From Russula earlei (Eukaryota > Basidiomycota > Agaricomycetes > Russulales > Russulaceae): a stretch of 28,981 nt of DNA. Under the pieces are notes generated by a model. The model was not told where the DNA came from. It saw only the letters and a list, made by a program, of their open reading frames with translations, and did not search any database. The stretch is from NCBI GenBank assembly GCA_025769875.1, contig JAGFNK010000629.1, positions 1 to 28,981 of the forward strand, in the 5' to 3' direction. Below are positions 1 through 9,375 of the stretch, piece by piece; positions within the stretch are counted from its first letter, which is position 1, and each line of letters opens with the position of its first letter. Made by a program: the position numbers and the translations under genes.

Positions 1-1
1 C

Positions 2-931
2 TACCTACAGCCTCCTCTGGAAACAAGATTGAGGGGGAGAACACAGTCAAGTGACTTCACAAGTTTGCTCTATGGACTCAAGCAGGCAGGGCAATGATGG
101 TATGACACACTTGTATGTGCTCTCACTGACCTTGGATTCTGCATTAGTGTTGCAGATCCAGGAGTATTCTATGCTTATGTTGACAACCACCTATCAATCC
201 TTGCCATCCATGTTGACGACTGCATACTCACAGGAAGCTTGAAAGAGCTAATCAGAAACTACAAAAAAAAGTTGAATCAGAAGTATGCACTGACTGATTT
301 AGGGCCAATCCATTAGCTACTTGGAATCAAAGTCACACACATCTTGGAGGTGTGCACCATCACACACTCCCAAGAATCATACATCACCACCATCCCAGAG
401 TGATTTGGACTCAAAGATGCAAAGAGTTACACCACACTAATGACCCCCAGCATCATGCACAGCCAAAGTGACTGCCCAACCAACCCAGCTGAAGTCAATT
501 GGATGAAGAGAATGCCATACTGAGAGGTGATTGACAGCCTCATATATGCTGCAGTGGTGATGCATCCTGACATTGCTTTTGCTGTCTCCACTTTATCTCA
601 ATTTCTTGAAAACCTGGGCATTGCTCATTGGGATGGTGAAGTGCATGTTCCAGTATCTGTCCAGAACAAAAAACCTTAGATCTCACATATGGAGGTGAAC
701 ACTTTGACCTCATAGGTTACACAGATGCAGATGGCACCTCACAAGAACACAGGTGTGCCATTATCAACTGCTGAGGCCAAATGTCACAGCAATGCATGCC
801 ACAAAGGAGGTGATGTGGCTCCAAAAGCTCATCTTTGAGCCTTTTCCCTTGCTCATTGCCCCTACCACACTTTACTGTGACAATCAGGCCATGCTCACAC
901 TCACTACAACAAACAACTATCATGCACACAC
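2..931 (+). pseudogene. Copia-type reverse transcriptase/RNase H remnant (copia-1)
   Basis: This is the C-terminal half of a Ty1/copia pol that copied element RNA into DNA. Seen: the LYGLKQAG box at about 68-91, the catalytic HVDD box at 209-220 (copia elements have YVDD or HVDD here), then KYALTDLGPIH, DSLIYAAVVMHPDIAFAVSTLSQFLEN (read around 530-612), a GYTDAD-like start of RNase H near 715-735, and STAEA plus LYCDNQAMLTL up to about 925. In-frame stops occur (for example near 98, 315 and 400). About 30 residues between the TDAD and STAEA motifs are missing, which changes frame. The start lies outside the window. The coding match ends where a TGTTAGG LTR start begins at 932. A dead copy; the family call is secure. 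Confidence 0.88.
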
Positions 932-1134
932 TGTTAGGATTTGACTTGTGTTCATGATTGACTGTTTACCTATGTTTGCTTACTCTTTTCTGGCTCTAAG
1001 TGAAAGAGGTCCTTCTCATCTCTTACATTTACTCTTCCTGAGATAATATCAAAGGATTCAAAGTCTAGTGCTTGAACTATATCAAGCAACTCTTTCACTA
1101 AGAGTTTGGTAATAAGATCTATCAGATCTTAACA
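932..1134 (+). repeat. LTR-F fragment (TGTTAGG start)
   Basis: The first 65 bp or so match, in opposite orientation, the sequence ending at 13234 (TGTTAGGATTTGAC, then TTCATGATTGACTGTTTACC). Two different contexts therefore share an LTR-like 5' end. A TTAACA at 1129-1134 could be the matching 3' end (TGTTA/TAACA). The flanks (CACAC before, CAGGG or CACAG after) do not give a clean duplication. Inside is an inverted repeat, AGTGAAAGAG (999-1008) with CTCTTTCACT (1090-1099), and a small palindrome AAGATCT-ATC-AGATCTT near 1115-1131. The left boundary is good; the right boundary is a guess. Confidence 0.45.
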
Positions 1135-1822
1135 CAGGGGCACATGGGGAGGAATTCAAAAGTGCAATATGGTATGTCCCTGGGATCATTTTTGACCCAC
1201 AATTTTTTCCACTCCCCTTAGGGGAAAATACTTTTTTTGTTTTTCTCCTTTTTCCAGCATTGTTCAATCCAGATCAAAATCAAAAATGTCCAAAAAGCAA
1301 GAACATTCCCTCAATCCCATGCCAGCTCCACAACCCCCATATCCAAGGAAATGCAAACATGTGACTCAATTGCACACATGCACCAAAACTGGAACAAGTG
1401 CATCAGCCACACAGACAGGCAATGTGTTATTTCCATTGAAGTCTGAAGTTCTTTCACTATATGTTTTTTCATTCCTATCTTACTTCTGTTCCTGACTCCA
1501 AAAGCTCCTAAAAAGCATTTACTCCTATTCATTCCTTAAGTAACATACTTGTAAAAAACATATAAAGTAGCCTCTTATTGCCTGAAAATGTATCAGCAGT
1601 CTTCTCTGTTCTCAAGAACCTCTCACATGCACTTCAAATAAGTCCCCCTTCTTGTGCTCTACCACTGCTCCACATCATTTACATGCATCTGTGACTCTGC
1701 ACTGCATCAATGGCCCACCAGCCTGTCTTGCCCACTCACATGTACCCACCACCTGGGTGTCTTATCTTCACCACAACTTGTTTGATTTCCATTGTGGTAA
1801 GTTTGTCATTTGTTAGTCTTCT
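1135..1822. other. Stretch with no recognised gene or element
   Basis: Mostly AT-rich sequence with short open frames on both strands and no protein motif I recognise. A TATA-like catataaag sits near 1559. It may be copia-1 3' sequence or an old LTR, but nothing in it decides the matter. Confidence 0.4.
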
Positions 1823-2995
1823 CACTGGTTGGAAATCAACTTATGTGAATGACAAAACTGTAACATTTTAAATAACAAAATTTATTATTTCAATACAAAT
1901 TTGTAGCAAACAATTTGTGAAATTTCATTTTAGATTTTGTTATGATAGATTCCTGTTACAAAATGATGAAATAAGTAAGTGGTATTAACAAGATTTCAGA
2001 ACATACATTATGTTACAAAAATTGTAAATTATTTTATGATTTTGTGTGAAAATACCCTTTTGTGACTGATGTGTTGTCACAGTAACAAGCCATGTCAGTT
2101 CTCAAGCCTGAAGTCAAGTGGATAGTAGATTGTGTTCAAATGAACAGGCTGGTTCCTGTTGTAAAGAGTAAGGATCCCTGCAGCGGTTGAAGTGTTTTAT
2201 GCTAAACAGGTTATGGCCAATACACCCTTCCTAGTACAACTTGGTCTGTTGAGAAGCTAGGGTAAGTTTGTAATGGGATAGACTAGGGCTGGTTCCACTA
2301 GCTATATGCATTCAAGTCTGCCATAGACTTTGAACATGCAGAGAGAGGAAGGTATGTCTTGAAGGAGGAGAGCTCTTCTCAGTAGAGTGAAGAGAGACTC
2401 TTAGGGGAGGAAGGGAGAGGCAAAGAGTAGATGGTAGATGGTGCGTGTGTGTGAAGAGTTGATGAAATGGAGAGGTGGATGTGGTTTGAGGATTAGGAGT
2501 TGTGTGGGTTGCAGGTGAATATGTTTGGACAAGAGTTGGTTGGATTCTACAAGAGACCAAGCTTAGGGCTTTGGTCACAAAGTACTGAGCTTATATATAC
2601 AGGAGAAGTGCAGCAATAGCTGCGCTTTGACTGTGCTACTAGTATAGTAGGAGTCATGATAAGTAGGAGTCATAGAAATGAGGCCACAAATGAGTCAGAA
2701 CCAAGTGACTGTGCTGCACAGTAAGTATAAAAGGAAAGAGAACCAAACAAAGGGAAAGTAACAGCAATCCAGTGTTACCTGGACATGTATGGATCACATG
2801 ATAATACAGAAGAGATCACAAGATGTAAGAGATCACAAGACCAGTAAGTAAAGGGATGTACAAAGGAAGTAGTCTATAGCAAAGGTAAGAAGTAAATGTA
2901 AAGAGAAAATGTTGTAACATGTGTAACATTTTGAATAACAAGAGTCAATGTTATGTTATAATATTTCAGGGGAAAAAATCTTAAAATGTACTTTA
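1823..2995. repeat. Foldback element copy 1, truncated and split
   Basis: It starts CACTGGTTGGAAATCAAC, the same terminal sequence as the complete foldback at 9376-10302. It follows that element's left arm through 1823-2069 and again through 2925-2995, with a solo LTR-D (2075-2919) in between. Relative to copy 2 it lacks about 50 bp near 2050. It stops near 2995, where integrase sequence of gypsy element C begins abruptly, so its centre and right arm are gone. No coding capacity; a non-autonomous DNA element. Confidence 0.75.
2075..2919 (-). mobile_element. Solo LTR, family D, copy 1
   Basis: Reads TGTCACAG at one end and TTGTAACA at the other, with perfect 5-bp duplications TGTGT (2070-2074 and 2920-2924). 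It lies inside foldback copy 1. Very similar to the copy at 15117-16005. Transcription orientation is inferred as minus: a TATATATAA box (2591-2599 read on the minus strand) is followed by a hairpin at 2555-2576 whose loop contains CCTAA. No internal retroelement sequence is adjacent, so it is a recombined solo LTR. Confidence 0.88.
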
Positions 2996-3779
2996 TATTT
3001 TTTAATTTGGGGTTTGAATCCCATGAGAAGTTTGTGTGGTGATTGTCATGTTGTGTCATGTCTCCATGAGTTATGTGCATATTTGGCAACTGGAAGCATT
3101 TTTGCCCATACATGAAGATGGGTTGTGGTCCAGGGTCTTAAGTATTGTTCCAGCCAAGCATTCATTCTTTTGGTTTGTGTGTCAGTTTGTGGGTGGAATG
3201 CGGTGGACGGTGGAGATGTTTTGTTTGATGCCTAGACCTTTACATAAAGCTTTAGAGAAGTTTGATGTGAATTAAGGGTCTCTGTTGGATATGATTCTTT
3301 TGGGAATGCCGAACCAGGGCACGAGGTGTTTTAGATACTTGTGCGCTACACCTGTTCCATTGATCATTTTGTTGCATGGAATGAATTTTGCCGCTTTAGA
3401 ACATCCTTGATCAATGATGGTAAGGACACTATCAAAGCCATCTGATTTAGGTAGGTCTGTGATGGGATCCATTGATACATATTGGAAGGGACCTTGTTCA
3501 ATGTGTGTGTCAATAGGAAAGTTTGTGGCCTTTTTTCTAGGTATGTTAGTTTTGGACTCTTGACATTTGGTGCAGCCTTTGATGTATTGTTCTACAAATT
3601 GTCATAGTTTGGGTCCTTCGTAATGTTGTTTAATTAGGTTCCAGGTGTTGGCTATACCAGGGTGTCCTGCAGCCAGGGTGTCATGGAATTGTTGAAGGAT
3701 TTCTAGTCATTTGTCTAGTTTGTCAGGTAGGTAGATTTTTCGTGAAAGAGTTTTGGGTGGAAGGAGGGTAGTTTTTTGT
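2996..3779 (-). pseudogene. Element C integrase fragment (Ty3/gypsy)
   Basis: Inserted element cDNA into the genome. Read on the minus strand: an HPG/CTKCQ zinc-binding region around 3700-3550, then MDPITDLPKSDGFDS, then IDQGCSKAAKFIPC and PWFGIPKRII (3472-3272). A second frame holds TAFHPQTD, MNAWLEQYLRPW and AHNSWRHD, ending GFKPQIK at 2996. Stops interrupt it, including one at 3272-3274. The second catalytic Asp (in the usual SDRDP) reads Asn (codon 3284-3286). The catalytic Glu (in the usual QTER) reads Lys (codon 3169-3171). The enzyme is dead twice over even apart from the stops. The C-terminal third is missing. Confidence 0.88.
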
Positions 3780-4264
3780 TCTTCTACCCCCTTGTTAAGG
3801 TCTTTACAATGAGAAAGGGTGTTAGCAATAGTGTGAGTATGTCCTGAGACATGTTCCATGGTTAGATTAAAATCTTGCATATATTGCATCTATCTTGCTT
3901 GTTGTCCTGTTAGCTTTTGTGGTTCTTTGAAATATGTAAGGTTTTTATGGACAGTCCTTATTCTTACTGGTTCCTTTGCACCTAGGAAGAATGGTCAGCT
4001 GCTTTTTAATCCAAAGATTATGGCTGCTAGTTCTTTATCATGTGTGTCATAGTTCCTTTCTGTGTCTAATAGTGTTCTAGAGTAGAATGCTATGGGATGG
4101 AGTCCATCTTGGTGTTCTTGGGAGATGACTGCTCCAATGGCAAATCCTGATGCATCAGTATCTAGTATAAATTGCTTTGTCCAGTTGGGTGTTTGTAGGA
4201 TGGGGTAGGATATACATGTTTCTTTTAATGCTTGAAATGCCTGTTCATCTTTGGGTGTCCATTC
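3780..4264 (-). pseudogene. Element C RNase H domain remnant
   Basis: Between RT and integrase on the minus strand. The domain's end is visible as DFNLTMEHVSGHTHTIANTL (3889-3790), equivalent to the usual DFxIxHxPGxxNxxADxLSR. An eroded start (DASGFAIGA-like, near 4150) is scattered over several frames with stops. It normally degrades the RNA strand of the RNA:DNA hybrid. Placed by collinearity with RT upstream and IN downstream. Confidence 0.7.
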
Positions 4265-4324
4265 TCATTGTCTGTTTTTCTTGGTTAAATCATTAAGAGG
4301 TCTAGCTTTTAACAAGAAATTGGG

Positions 4325-4384
4325 AATGAAATTGCAATAGAAGTTACAAAATCCAATGAAATTGCAATAGAAGTTACAAAATCC
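4325..4384 (-). repeat. 30-bp perfect tandem duplication in element C RT
   Basis: Two identical 30-bp units, 4325-4354 and 4355-4384. Because the unit is a multiple of three, the frame is kept and GFCNFYCNFI is repeated in the translated RT connection segment. Probably a replication-slippage or short segmental duplication that arose after the element was dead. Confidence 0.92.
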
Positions 4385-5116
4385 CAAGAAGCTGTGAACT
4401 TCTTTTAATGTTTTTGGTGTAGGCCAATCTTGAATTCCTTTGACCTTGACTGGATCCATGGTTATTTTTCCTTCACCAATGATCACTCCTAAATATTCAA
4501 CTTTCTTTTTGTGAAATTGGCACTTTTCTGGTTGAGATATAGATTGTGTTGTTTCAGTTTTGATAGGATATGATTAACTTTAAGTCTGTGTTCCTATTCG
4601 TCATTCTTTGTGGTGATTATGATGTCATCCATGTAGATTTTTAGCCACCCTTGGGCAAGTTCTTCTTGAAATATGTTGTCCATCAGAGTTTGGAAGGTTG
4701 CTGGGGAGTTTGTTGATCCAAAAAACATCACTGTTGGTTCAAATAGTCCGTCACTGGTTTTGAAGGTGGCTTTCCATTTGTCTCCTTCCTTAATTCTGAT
4801 ATTATTATAGCCCCATCTGACATCAAACTTGGTGAACAGTTTCTTTTCTGGCCAGGGTGTGTATCAGTTCTAGGATTAAGGGGAGTGGGTAATGTTTGGT
4901 ATTGTCCATTTGTTTAAGTTTCTGTAATCTTGTACAGGTTGAAATTTGCCGTCCTTTTTTTTAATTAGGAAAAAACTGCTAGCGTATGGTGAGTCGGACC
5001 TTCTGATTTGTTTTAACCTCAAGGAAACTTTCCCTGTTCCTCTTTTTCCTTGGGTGACAATGGGTATACTCTACAGTTGATTGTGGTGGGGGCATCCAAT
5101 TTGAGATAGATGGCAT

Positions 5117-5671
5117 TGTAGCAAGTCTGGGGACATGCGTGTGAGATTGTAAGGCTGACTGGTCCAAGGAAAGAGAGAGGAGAGGGGGAGAGAGTAGAGC
5201 AAGTGGTCCACATGACTGGTGATGCTTCTTGTTTCTCACAGGCAGAGAGGAGTGGGTTGCAAGGAGGGGTCTTATTCTCCATCTATTGGAACTCTGCAGC
5301 TAAGCAGTTTATACATGTATACAGAGGAGAAGGTACTAGAGATGAAAGGCATGAAAGGGAGAGATAGGCATGAAAGAGAATCCAGACTGGTCAAGACGGT
5401 CAAGGTGGTCATGGCCATGATGAAAGACTTGGGACGCAAATGTGTCTAGTGTGTGGAGGTGTGGTGTGCATGCATGGTTGGTGGCAAGGGATGGGTGATG
5501 CGATTGAGGTCTTGATGTTGCACACAAGGTGGCTTGTGGTGTGCAGTCAGTGGATGGCCTGGAACAAGAGGGAGGTGGCAAGGGATGAAAGGGAGCTGAG
5601 GTGTTAGTCTCATGTTGTGTTGCGTTGCGTTTTCACACATGATTTTGAGGCCAGCCATAAGCTTCCTTACA
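5117..5671. mobile_element. Solo LTR, family H, inside element C
   Basis: A 555-bp insert with TGTAGCAAG at the left and CTTCCTTACA at the right on the plus strand (TGTA/TACA termini). It is flanked by GCAT (5113-5116) and GCGT (5672-5675), a 4-bp duplication with one CpG-type change. Removing it with one duplication copy exactly restores the element C reading frame (WDHA followed by IYLKLDA). It has no coding match. A TATA-like sequence lies near 5303-5320; the orientation is not settled. Confidence 0.8.
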
Positions 5672-5826
5672 GCGTGATCCCATTTTTTAGGTCTGGGGAA
5701 TCTTTCTGATTATTCTTCCATGAAGACTTGGCCATATGCATGGTATTGAGTGGGGACTATTTGTTGCCATGTTAGTTGTTTTGTGTCCAGTTGTGATTCT
5801 GCCAGTTGTTGAGCAATAGTTGTCCT

Positions 5827-6357
5827 TCACAATTGGGTTTGTATCCAGACTTTGGCTCCTTCCTCCCAATCTTTAAGGCCTTTCACCCAATGTGGTGTTT
5901 CTTGTTTTTCCAATAGGACTATTCTTCCCATTAATGTCCCCTTGGACCAGTTTATCTTAGGGTTTGTAGATTCAAGGAAGGGATATCCTAGGATGGGCTC
6001 GTCTTGTCCGATGTCTGCCATGAGGAATTGATGTTTGTGTTTCTGTCCTAGAAGCTTTAGTTCCAGGTCTGTAGTGAGTGTAATTCTTCCCAGATGATTG
6101 GGAGTATTATCAACATTTTTGACAATTCTTGGCATAGGTAGTCTTCAAGTTTTTAGCTGAAGTTCTTTAATTGTTTTTGGAGAGATAAAGCATTCTGTTG
6201 CTCCACTGTCTATTAATGCAGTTCTTTTGGCTTTGGAGGTTTCTGTGTATACTGTCAATTTAACCTGCATTGACTTTCTTGTAGCACTATATACATTAGT
6301 GAGACCTAATGCCCAAGCTATCACTGTTATGCTCAGGTGTCCAAAAATCCTTCCCAT
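5827..6357 (-). pseudogene. Element C aspartic protease domain
   Basis: Retropepsin that cleaves the Gag-Pol polyprotein. Minus-strand frames carry TALIDSGATECFISP (active-site Asp in DSGA) in 6357-6145, followed by FLMADIGQDEPILGYPFL and NPKINWSKGTL in 6135-5827. The latter corresponds to the ILG(x)(x)FL-NP-IDW flap/dimer region of gypsy proteases. One stop or frame change separates the halves near 6140. The catalytic Asp is intact, unlike the integrase. Confidence 0.85.
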
Positions 6358-7012
6358 TTGCCTCTTCAGCCTCTTTGGTCAACATCCTGATGAATTCCTC
6401 TCTTTCCTCTTTGGAAAGAGCCTTTGCAGCCTTTGTGGCTTTGATGGTTGCAGTCTCTTTGATGACCTCAACAATGGAGGATTTGGATGTGGTTGTGGTG
6501 ACCTCTGCTGCATGCATGCATGTTGCCTCATGTTTTGGTTTAGTGGGGCAATCTCTTGCAAGGTGGCCTTGCTTGGAGCAGTGGAAACACCTACCTTCAG
6601 CATTGTGTTTTTCTTTGTCTGCTTCAGTAATTGCTTTGCATGCGGCGCCGGTGCTGGCATCCATCATGTTTGGGTTGCAAGGTGGGAGGTGGGTGCATGG
6701 TGTGGTGGTGTTGTTGGTGGTGTTGCTGCGTGTGCCCCAGGTGGAAAGATGGGCCCAGGGGTGATTTGGATTTGTGTTGCGGTTGTGAGTGTTGGCATGA
6801 TCTGTGAGGACCACACATTTATGCATCCAGATGCAGTGTTGCTTCTGTGCACCAGAGATCCACTCTTGAAAAGTGGTGGGGTCTTCTTGGCTGATAATTG
6901 CTTTGACTAGCTAGGGGTTTGGGAAGGCCGCATGCAAACAGGTGCATGACCATCAGGTTGTCTGTGTGTAGAGATTTATGGTGCATGAGTAGTTCAAAGT
7001 TGGCAATGTATT

Positions 7013-7910
7013 TGTCATGAACCATTCTCCAGAGAGGGCCCTTGAAGGACCCTTCCTTATAGGAGGAAACCCAGCCTCTATGGTGTCACCCTGTTCACAC
7101 GAGCAAAAGGGGTGAGTAGAGGTGTCCACAATATCGCGTGTGCATTGTTGCGCGAGCGATTCTTGGCACAATCGACATACAGCAAGCCCCACTTAATGGC
7201 AACCCTTCTAACAGTAAAGGACAGTATTAGGGCCCTTCTAGGGACCCTTTAGGACGACTCTAGGTGCTCTACAAGGAGTACTAACCCGGCAATACTAAGG
7301 ACCTTAATAGAAGTATTAGGGTCGACTCTAAGGACCCTAATCAAACTATAAGGGCCTTATAAGATAACACTATTCCCTAACCAAACTACAAGTCCTCAAA
7401 TGACCGGCCCTAAACTAACTAACAGGAAATGAATCAGATGCTCGCACATGCACTAAAGCAGTGAACACATGGACAATGGAAGCTCTTACTCATCAGGAAA
7501 AGCCTTCTTACTCAGCAGCTTACTGAGCATGACTGAGCATGCTCAGTAAGCATCCTCTGACTTCTTACTCATCACTCTATTGTGCTTGATAACAAGGTTA
7601 TGACTTGTTCCCTATTTAGCAGTTCTCTTGTAGTATATAAGCGCTCAATAAAGTAGCAGACAGTCCTCAGACTGTCCATTTGTTTATGGCACTCTCCATT
7701 CCTGGGATACTCCTTTAAGGACCATCCCCTTGTGTCTACCCTGGCCTCCTCTCTGTGTGATTGTTCTACTCTCACGGTAACCATACCTCTCTGGTATCTG
7801 TTACTACTCTGGACTTTGCTTCTTGCCCACACCATCTTGGACGTCTATCGACTCGTCTTTGAGCTTATCCCTCGCTCTTGAACTGGATAGTTCAACAGTG
7901 AGTCTTGACA
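7013..7910 (+). mobile_element. Solo LTR, family B, copy in element C gag
   Basis: 898 bp, TGTCATGAACC to GAGTCTTGACA, with perfect GTATT duplications (7008-7012, 7911-7915). U3 holds a 14-bp inverted repeat at 7518-7551. TATATAA is at 7634-7640 and AATAAA at 7647-7652. A hairpin follows at 7659-7676 (GACAGTC-CTCA-GACTGTC). U5 inverted repeats are at 7777-7804 and 7878-7895. An antisense frame of 87 codons (7835-7572) resembles one in the 19140 copy but covers TATA/R/U5, and I do not regard it as a gene. Confidence 0.95.
7518..7551. repeat. 14-bp inverted repeat in LTR-B U3
   Basis: Arms at 7518-7531 and 7538-7551 are perfectly complementary, with a 6-nt spacer. The inner ACTGAGCATGCTCAGT (7532-7547) is itself a perfect palindrome. 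The structure recurs in the LTR-B copies at 13875 and 19140, about 80-110 bp upstream of TATA, so it is a family feature. Possibly a binding site for a dimeric factor; no factor can be named. Confidence 0.85.
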
Positions 7911-8998
7911 GTATTCATCCAAATTGTTCTCTTTCATTTTGAGTTCACACAGATGATCTTGTGTGCATTTGCATTTGGTGTAGTTGGTAAACACTCATTT
8001 AAATTGTTGCTCCATAGCCTGCCAAGTAGTTAGTCCAAAAGGGATTTTGTCCGGGTTGAGCATGACTTTTTCAAGCCATTTGTCCATCGCTTCAACCCAT
8101 CCATTGACACAAGGTCCTTCCATTAGTGACAAGAAATAAGCACACTTTTTGATGGGGTTTTGAGCAATCTTGCTATCAAAGTTCATTTGCATGAACCTTC
8201 AGAAAGCAGTAAGGAAGGCATGAGTGCAAGCATGGTTGCCATTGAATGCCTTTGGAGGGATGCCTTCTAGTTTTCCATTGTCTGAAGGGTGTGTGTAGTG
8301 GTTGTGGTGGGTGTAAGTGCTGCAGTCATCAGGGTGCGGGCTGGGGGGCCTTCTTCCGCATCCTCCAAAGCCTTGGAATAAGGAGGGGCATGGATATGCT
8401 TGTGCTGTTCTGGATGATGTGAGTTGTTGAGGCACTTGTGCTGGTGGTTCTTTGGACTCATTGGCTGTGACAAAAACTTGTGTTGTTACTTTGGGTTCTT
8501 GTTCCATAGGTTTGACAGGCACAGGTCCAGGAGTTGGAGCATGCAATGGATTCTTTGAGTTTGGGATAGGCTCACCAGATTTGATGAGTTGCTCCATGTC
8601 CAGACCTTTGAGGGGGTTGTTAATCAGTCCAAAGGCCGGGCATGTGATGCAATAAGCCTCAAAGTAATCTTCATGGCATTGCATTTCAAACCAGATGCTG
8701 TAGAGGGTTCCAAGGCCAAACTTAGCCTTTCTGTAAATAGTGTAGTACCTGGTCCAAGGTACACTGTTCACTCCTACTCTGAATAAGTGAGCATTCTCTC
8801 TGAAGGCCTCTGGAACGAGTGTGTTGTTGAGGTCCAGATTTAGTTTGAAGGGACATTTGAGCTTTCTCAGTCCTTCTTCAGTGGGCTTTCCTTGTCCTTT
8901 GAACCTCCAGTCTCTAACCATGGAAGTCATTCTGAGGAAAGCAATGTATTTGGGGGTGGATGTGTGTGGACACGTTCGGGGTCAAGGGTTCAAAGGTA

Positions 8999-9008
8999 GG
9001 CTTGTTCT
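8999..9008 (-). other. Element C primer-binding site, self-priming type
   Basis: Two nucleotides after the 5' LTR end (LTR ends GTGACA at 9011) the minus strand reads AGAACAAGCC. Nine of these bases are complementary to the 3' arm (GCTTGTTCT) of a hairpin at 9273-9297 in the element's own R region. This suggests priming by the element transcript itself rather than by a tRNA. No host tRNA 3' end match was evident by eye. Confidence 0.6.
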
Positions 9009-9272
9009 TATGTCACTGACTGGGGGCGGTGTTGCTGACAAATCAGTTCATGTGTGAGATGAGCATAGTGAGTTGAGCGAGACACAAGGTCTTTGTGAAT
9101 TTTGGGGATCTTGGAGACAACAATGCTGAGGCAATTGTGTTCCATGGAGAGGAAAAGGAAGCAATAAGTCTTCACATTTGAAGACTTAGAGATTTGGGAT
9201 ATTTTCAGAGATGATTGCTTGATTGCTTGCAAGCCTACAAGTTCTGAAGCAAGAATCCAGTGATATTCACAG

Positions 9273-9320
9273 GAGAACAAGCTTAGGGCTTGTTCTCTTC
9301 AGCTGGCAGGTCTTATATAC
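9273..9320 (-). promoter_or_regulatory. Element C LTR promoter and R-region hairpin
   Basis: On the minus strand TATATAA (9319-9313) is followed 22 nt from its start by a perfect 10-bp hairpin, GAGAACAAGC-CCTAA-GCTTGTTCTC (9297-9273). Transcription should start at or within this hairpin. Its 3' arm is complementary to the PBS at 8999-9008. Confidence 0.75.
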
Positions 9321-9375
9321 ATGAAGAGTACTATATCAGATAGTATCCTGCTGGTGGAAATGAGGCAATCAATTG

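Larger units (their letters stand above)
4265..5826 (-). pseudogene. Element C reverse transcriptase remnant
   Basis: On the minus strand from about 5826: QQLAESQLDTKQLTWQQIVP, a conserved WDHA linker just before the LTR-H insertion, and DAPTTINCRVYPLSPKEKEEQ just after it (near 5100). Then come a KFDVRWGYNNIRIKEGD block near 4830-4780, FGSTNSPATFQ near 4710, and the catalytic YMDD at 4624-4635. The connection region reads VHSFLGFCNFYCNFI, with a 30-bp tandem duplication at 4325-4384. Frame changes and stops are frequent. LTR-H (5117-5671) sits in the linker; removing it with one duplication copy restores WDHA-IYLKLDAP in a single frame. Confidence 0.85.
6296..8930 (-). pseudogene. Element C gag, split by LTR-B
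   Basis: Structural protein of the virus-like particle. An ATG at 8930 (minus) opens 243 codons: a globular N-terminal part (WTRYYTIYRKAKFGLGTLYS), a proline-rich linker, then PPKAFNGNHACTHAFLTAF. A frame change near 8195 leads to MNFDSKIAQNPIKKCAYFLSLMEG and WVEAMDKWLE (8192-7995), the core capsid-like region. Solo LTR-B interrupts at 7012/7911. Capsid sequence resumes (IANFELLMHHKSLHTDN) and a CCHC knuckle, CFHCSKQGHLARDC, lies at 6589-6548. The end overlaps the protease region. A later stop and frame changes make it non-functional. Confidence 0.85.

Noticed and set aside
2312..2578. 88-codon minus frame in LTR-D, also seen near 15447-15629
   Set aside because: Within a non-coding LTR; it contains Thr/Ser/Pro low-complexity sequence and is disrupted in the second copy.
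6227..6910. 227-codon plus-strand open frame
   Set aside because: It lies antisense to the element C gag end with the CFHCSKQGHLARDC knuckle; its Cys/Gly-rich product is the mirror of that sequence.
8452..9057. Plus-strand open frames
   Set aside because: Shadows of the minus-strand gag N-terminus; no motif of their own.
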